64,000 nucleotides of DNA from CAILZL01 sp049840395 (GTDB lineage Bacteria; Pseudomonadota; Gammaproteobacteria; Steroidobacterales; Steroidobacteraceae): contig JASGLD010000005.1 in assembly GCA_049840395.1 (NCBI GenBank), positions 434,001 through 498,000 of the forward strand, in the 5' to 3' direction. Under the pieces are notes generated by a model. That model ran no database searches. It was not told the origin of the DNA and saw only the letters and a list, made by a program, of their open reading frames with translations. Shown here one piece after another: positions 61,420 through 64,000 of the stretch (its first letter is position 1; every line of letters begins with the position of its first letter). Made by a program: the position numbers and the translations under genes.

Positions 61420-61482
61420 TAAAGCTGGTTCAGATGCTTGTCTATCGCATTGCTGTTTAAAACAACCACAGCCGCTTTGATC

Positions 61483-62760
61483 CTATCTAATCTTCACTAC
61501 CACCACCGAATGTCCCGCCACTTCGGTGCTGAACTGATGTTTATGTTTGCCACGCTTTTTGTGCTGCCATAGATCGCGCACCGACAGTTTCTTATCCGTC
61601 AGTCCCAACTCATTCCAACTAACCCCCATGTTTGCTGAGGTGGCGCCACGATTGAGCAGCGCGACCGCGCGACTGCCATCGGCCAGTTGCTTCACCCACA
61701 CATCCAGATCGCCATCGCGCTTTAATCGGGTGGCTTGCTTGCCTAGCTTGTCCTGATTCAGCGCAATGATTTCCTTGTTGGTAAGAATGGTCTTGATGGA
61801 TGGCGTCATGTTGCGCAGATCGTTGCCGGCCATCAGTGGTGAAGCGAGCATGGCCCATAGACTGAAGTGCGCTTGGTATTCGCTGTCGGTCATGCCGCCA
61901 TTGCCGACTTCCAGCATGTCCGGATCGTTCCAATGTCCTGGGCCTGCGGCATCGGCCAACTCGGCCTGTTGATCCAGTATCTGTAGAAAGCCCAGACCCA
62001 TCGCCGGCATGCCGGCGGGCGGTGGGCCGGGAGGAGGAGCATTGCCCGCATCCATGCCTGCACTCATACCGGCTCCGCCTTCACCGGGCGGCGGACCGAA
62101 TTGGCGACCGGTGCTGCTCCATGCGTCGGTGATGTCACCGGTGGTGCGCCACAAATTGCCGACGTTTTGCGCCCAGGTCCAAGGTTTGGATGAACCCCAT
62201 TCGCAAATGCTGAACACCATCGGCCGACCACTGGCGGCAATGGCATCGCGCATCTTGGTATAGGCCTCTTGGGCATTCATGCCAGAGGTGTTGCACCAAT
62301 CGTATTTCAGATAATCCACACCCCAGGCTGCGTATTGCTTGGCGTCCTGCACTTCATAGCCCTTGCTACCCGGGCGGCGCTGGCAGGTGTATTCACCGGC
62401 ATCCGAGTACAAACCAAACTTCAAGCCTTTGCGATGAATGTAGTCGGCCAATGCCTTCATGCCGGAGGGGAAGCGTTCGGCATCGGGCACGATGTTGCCC
62501 TGTGCGTCGCGGCTGACCTGCCAGCAATCGTCAATGATGACGTACTGATAGCCCGCCGCCTTCATGCCATTGCGAACCATGGCATCGGCCATTTCCTTGA
62601 TCAGTACTTCGCTGACATTGCATTGAAATTTGTTCCAGCTGTTCCAGCCCATGGGCGGCGTGCGCGCCTGACCATTGTCCAGCGCGATTGCCGGCAACAC
62701 ACTTAGCAATGCGGTCATCATGACGGCCAAGCGTGTGATTGCGATCCATGTCGATTTCAT
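61483..62760 (-). CDS. GH27 alpha-galactosidase, exported
   Basis: 425 aa. Signal peptide about 1-26 (A-I-A-L). The catalytic TIM barrel has 'P-P-M-G-W-N-S-W-N', 'Y-V-I-I-D-D-C-W', the nucleophile Asp154 in 'Y-L-K-Y-D-W-C' and the acid/base Asp209 in 'R-T-T-G-D-I'. Residues about 223-254 are an unusual Gly/Pro/Met/Ala insert between 'D-A-W-S-S' and 'I-L-D-Q-Q-A', a site with a short loop in most GH27 enzymes. A C-terminal beta domain follows from about 330. It should cleave terminal alpha-galactosides from oligo- or polysaccharides outside the cytoplasm. ATG 62760 gives the signal peptide; the upstream frame is not needed. Confidence 0.9.
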   Translation of the reverse strand: MKSTWIAITRLAVMMTALLSVLPAIALDNGQARTPPMGWNSWNKFQCNVSEVLIKEMADAMVRNGMKAAGYQYVIIDDCWQVSRDAQGNIVPDAERFPSGMKALADYIHRKGLKFGLYSDAGEYTCQRRPGSKGYEVQDAKQYAAWGVDYLKYDWCNTSGMNAQEAYTKMRDAIAASGRPMVFSICEWGSSKPWTWAQNVGNLWRTTGDITDAWSSTGRQFGPPPGEGGAGMSAGMDAGNAPPPGPPPAGMPAMGLGFLQILDQQAELADAAGPGHWNDPDMLEVGNGGMTDSEYQAHFSLWAMLASPLMAGNDLRNMTPSIKTILTNKEIIALNQDKLGKQATRLKRDGDLDVWVKQLADGSRAVALLNRGATSANMGVSWNELGLTDKKLSVRDLWQHKKRGKHKHQFSTEVAGHSVVVVKIR

Positions 62761-62972
62761 TAACGAGCCCCCGCGCCATACGAATACATTTAAGAAAGTT
62801 TTGTTCGATCCCGTTCGGTGCGCTTGCGACTGCAAGCCGAATGACTCAATTCGAACGGTACTGAACCCGGATCTGCCTTAACTATATTTAATCGGGGTCC
62901 CATCCGCTGCAAAGGACTGTCAGGGCAAGCTGCTGCCATACCCGCTCCGGGTCATGCAGCAGGATTCTTACT

Positions 62973-63185
62973 ATGTCGAAAGCTAAATTACTGACATTGA
63001 CGTTGGCCGGCCTGGCTTTGTCGGCGGCACTGGGTGTTGCCCAGGCACAGAGCGCTGCGCCCGCAGCCAAGACCGCCACTGCGCCCACCACCAGCAGCAA
63101 GGCCGCCACCACGACCACTACCACCAAGAAGCATCACAAAAAGCACAAGAAGCACTCGAAAACTTCTGCTACAGCCGCCAAGTAA
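62973..63185 (+). CDS. Exported Lys/His/Thr-rich small protein (Asr-like)
   Basis: 70 aa. Signal peptide about 1-25 (A-Q-A-Q). The mature part is low-complexity Ala/Thr followed by a basic stretch (K-K-H-H-K-K-H-K-K-H-S-K). It resembles the acid-shock protein Asr of enterobacteria, a basic periplasmic protein induced by acid. Homology is not provable for so biased a sequence. It precedes a terminator and a two-component regulator, reminiscent of RstA control of asr in E. coli. Confidence 0.62.
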   Translation: MSKAKLLTLTLAGLALSAALGVAQAQSAAPAAKTATAPTTSSKAATTTTTTKKHHKKHKKHSKTSATAAK

Positions 63186-63212
63186 GCCGCGCCTCCCGCG
63201 GTTTACGCGTTG

Positions 63213-63246
63213 GAGTGCGGTCCGCAAGCCGCACTCCATTTTTGAT
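63213..63246 (+). terminator. Rho-independent terminator after the Asr-like gene
   Basis: Perfect 9-bp stem GGAGTGCGG / CCGCACTCC with an eight-base loop, followed by ATTTTTG; 28 bases after the stop. Confidence 0.85.
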
Positions 63247-63314
63247 TGCTAGCGACACCCTCAATGCGGCACGATGAAGCTATTCGCCACACCGGCACTA
63301 CAGTTCGGAATCCC

Positions 63315-64000
63315 ATGCGCCTGCTGATTGTGGAAGATGATCATCATGCAGCGGACTTTCTCTTGAAAGGTCTGCGTGAGGCCGGTCATACCGTCGATCA
63401 CGCGGTCACCGGTCAGGACGGTTTGTTTCTTGCCACTACCGAGCAATACGATGCGCTGGTACTGGATCGCATGTTGCCCAAGGTCGATGGCCTGACCATC
63501 CTGCGCACACTGCGCGCCTCGAACATTGCCACGCCGGTGTTGATACTGAGTGCCTTGGGCGAGGTCGACGATCGCATCGACGGCCTGCGTGCCGGCGGTG
63601 ACGACTACCTGGTCAAACCCTTCGCGGTGGGTGAATTGTTGGCGCGCCTCGATGCCATTCAGCGTCGCGCACGTCCGCAGCAGGGCGGCAGCAGTGAAAC
63701 AACCCTGCAGGTGGCCGATCTGGAAATGAACTTGTTGAAGCGCACCGTCAAGCGCGCCGGGCAGGTCATCGAATTGCAGCCCAAAGAATTTTTATTGCTC
63801 GAATACCTGATGCGGCATGCCGATCAGGTAGTCACTCGAACCATGCTGCTGGAAGGCATCTGGAATTACGACTTCGATCCCAAGACCAATGTCATTGATG
63901 TGCATGTCTCCAATCTGCGCGCCAAGATCGATAAAAATGCCGCGCGTTCCTTGATTCATACCGTACGCGGCGCCGGTTATCGCTTAGGGTTGGAAGCCGA
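63315..64000 (+). CDS. OmpR/PhoB family response regulator (partial at the window edge)
   Basis: At least 228 aa. The receiver has acidic residues 8-9 (V-E-D-D), phosphoacceptor Asp51 ('V-L-D-R-M-L-P'), the switch Ser79 and Lys101 (V-K-P-F). The C-terminal winged helix (about 128-228) reads 'L-Q-P-K-E-F-L-L-L-E-Y-L', 'V-I-D-V-H-V-S-N-L-R-A-K-I' and 'T-V-R-G-A-G-Y-R-L'. It resembles the QseB/CusR-like group. The stop is just beyond the window, where a sensor kinase gene is expected. Domain structure is certain; the target is not. Confidence 0.9.
   Translation, partial: MRLLIVEDDHHAADFLLKGLREAGHTVDHAVTGQDGLFLATTEQYDALVLDRMLPKVDGLTILRTLRASNIATPVLILSALGEVDDRIDGLRAGGDDYLVKPFAVGELLARLDAIQRRARPQQGGSSETTLQVADLEMNLLKRTVKRAGQVIELQPKEFLLLEYLMRHADQVVTRTMLLEGIWNYDFDPKTNVIDVHVSNLRAKIDKNAARSLIHTVRGAGYRLGLEA

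Overview
The window (64 kb, moderately high GC) reads as the chromosome of a free-living gammaproteobacterium. YadG, YadH, YfcF, YaeR, NudC, TamA and TamB are all recognisably close to their Escherichia coli counterparts, while the abundant DUF6152 and SnoaL/NTF2-like exported proteins suggest an environmental lineage (Steroidobacterales or Nevskiales are my guess; the family is not proven). No rRNA, tRNA, CRISPR array, phage or transposase was seen.

Layout. 1-58 is the tail of a probable TonB-dependent receptor. 155-3628 holds two DUF6152 proteins and three copies of a partner exported domain, present both as separate genes and as one fusion. 3870-7591 and 14667-18573 hold six paralogous exported proteins, each built from two tandem SnoaL/NTF2-like domains. 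The two blocks are separated by housekeeping genes (thioredoxin, LysR, GNAT, GFA, SDR, YfcF) and a large M16 peptidase. 18674-20167 is an AT-richer Asp-box propeller protein. 20246-21728 is a split membrane/spermidine-synthase-like pair, followed by an SMP-30 protein and the YadGH ABC exporter. 25395-26758 is a divergent pair resembling FlhD (duplicated in one chain) and FlhC. NudC, an NRDE/TANGO2 protein and the TamA-TamB outer-membrane assembly pair follow.

34568-34759 encodes a free-standing sigma-70 region 1.1 domain. 34919-41600 is a TetR-TolC-MFP-RND efflux operon with a palindromic operator. 41883-44897 and 51651-55124 encode two very large hybrid histidine kinases. Between them lie a truncated haemoglobin - cupredoxin - GGDEF/EAL operon with a divergent DUF3034 gene, an AtoE-type short-chain fatty-acid transporter and YaeR. 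55326-58086 holds two tandem NTP/NDP-exchanger-like MFS proteins. The end carries a HIT protein, a beta-helix surface protein, a GH27 alpha-galactosidase, an Asr-like Lys/His-rich protein and a truncated OmpR-type response regulator.

Throughout, short intergenic palindromes of several families punctuate gene ends; in one case two of them lie inside the coding start of the TolC gene. Gly/Met/Pro-rich spacers recur in three unrelated exported proteins. The strongest candidates for something undescribed are the six-member double-SnoaL family, the duplicated-FlhD/FlhC pair and the stand-alone sigma region 1.1 protein.
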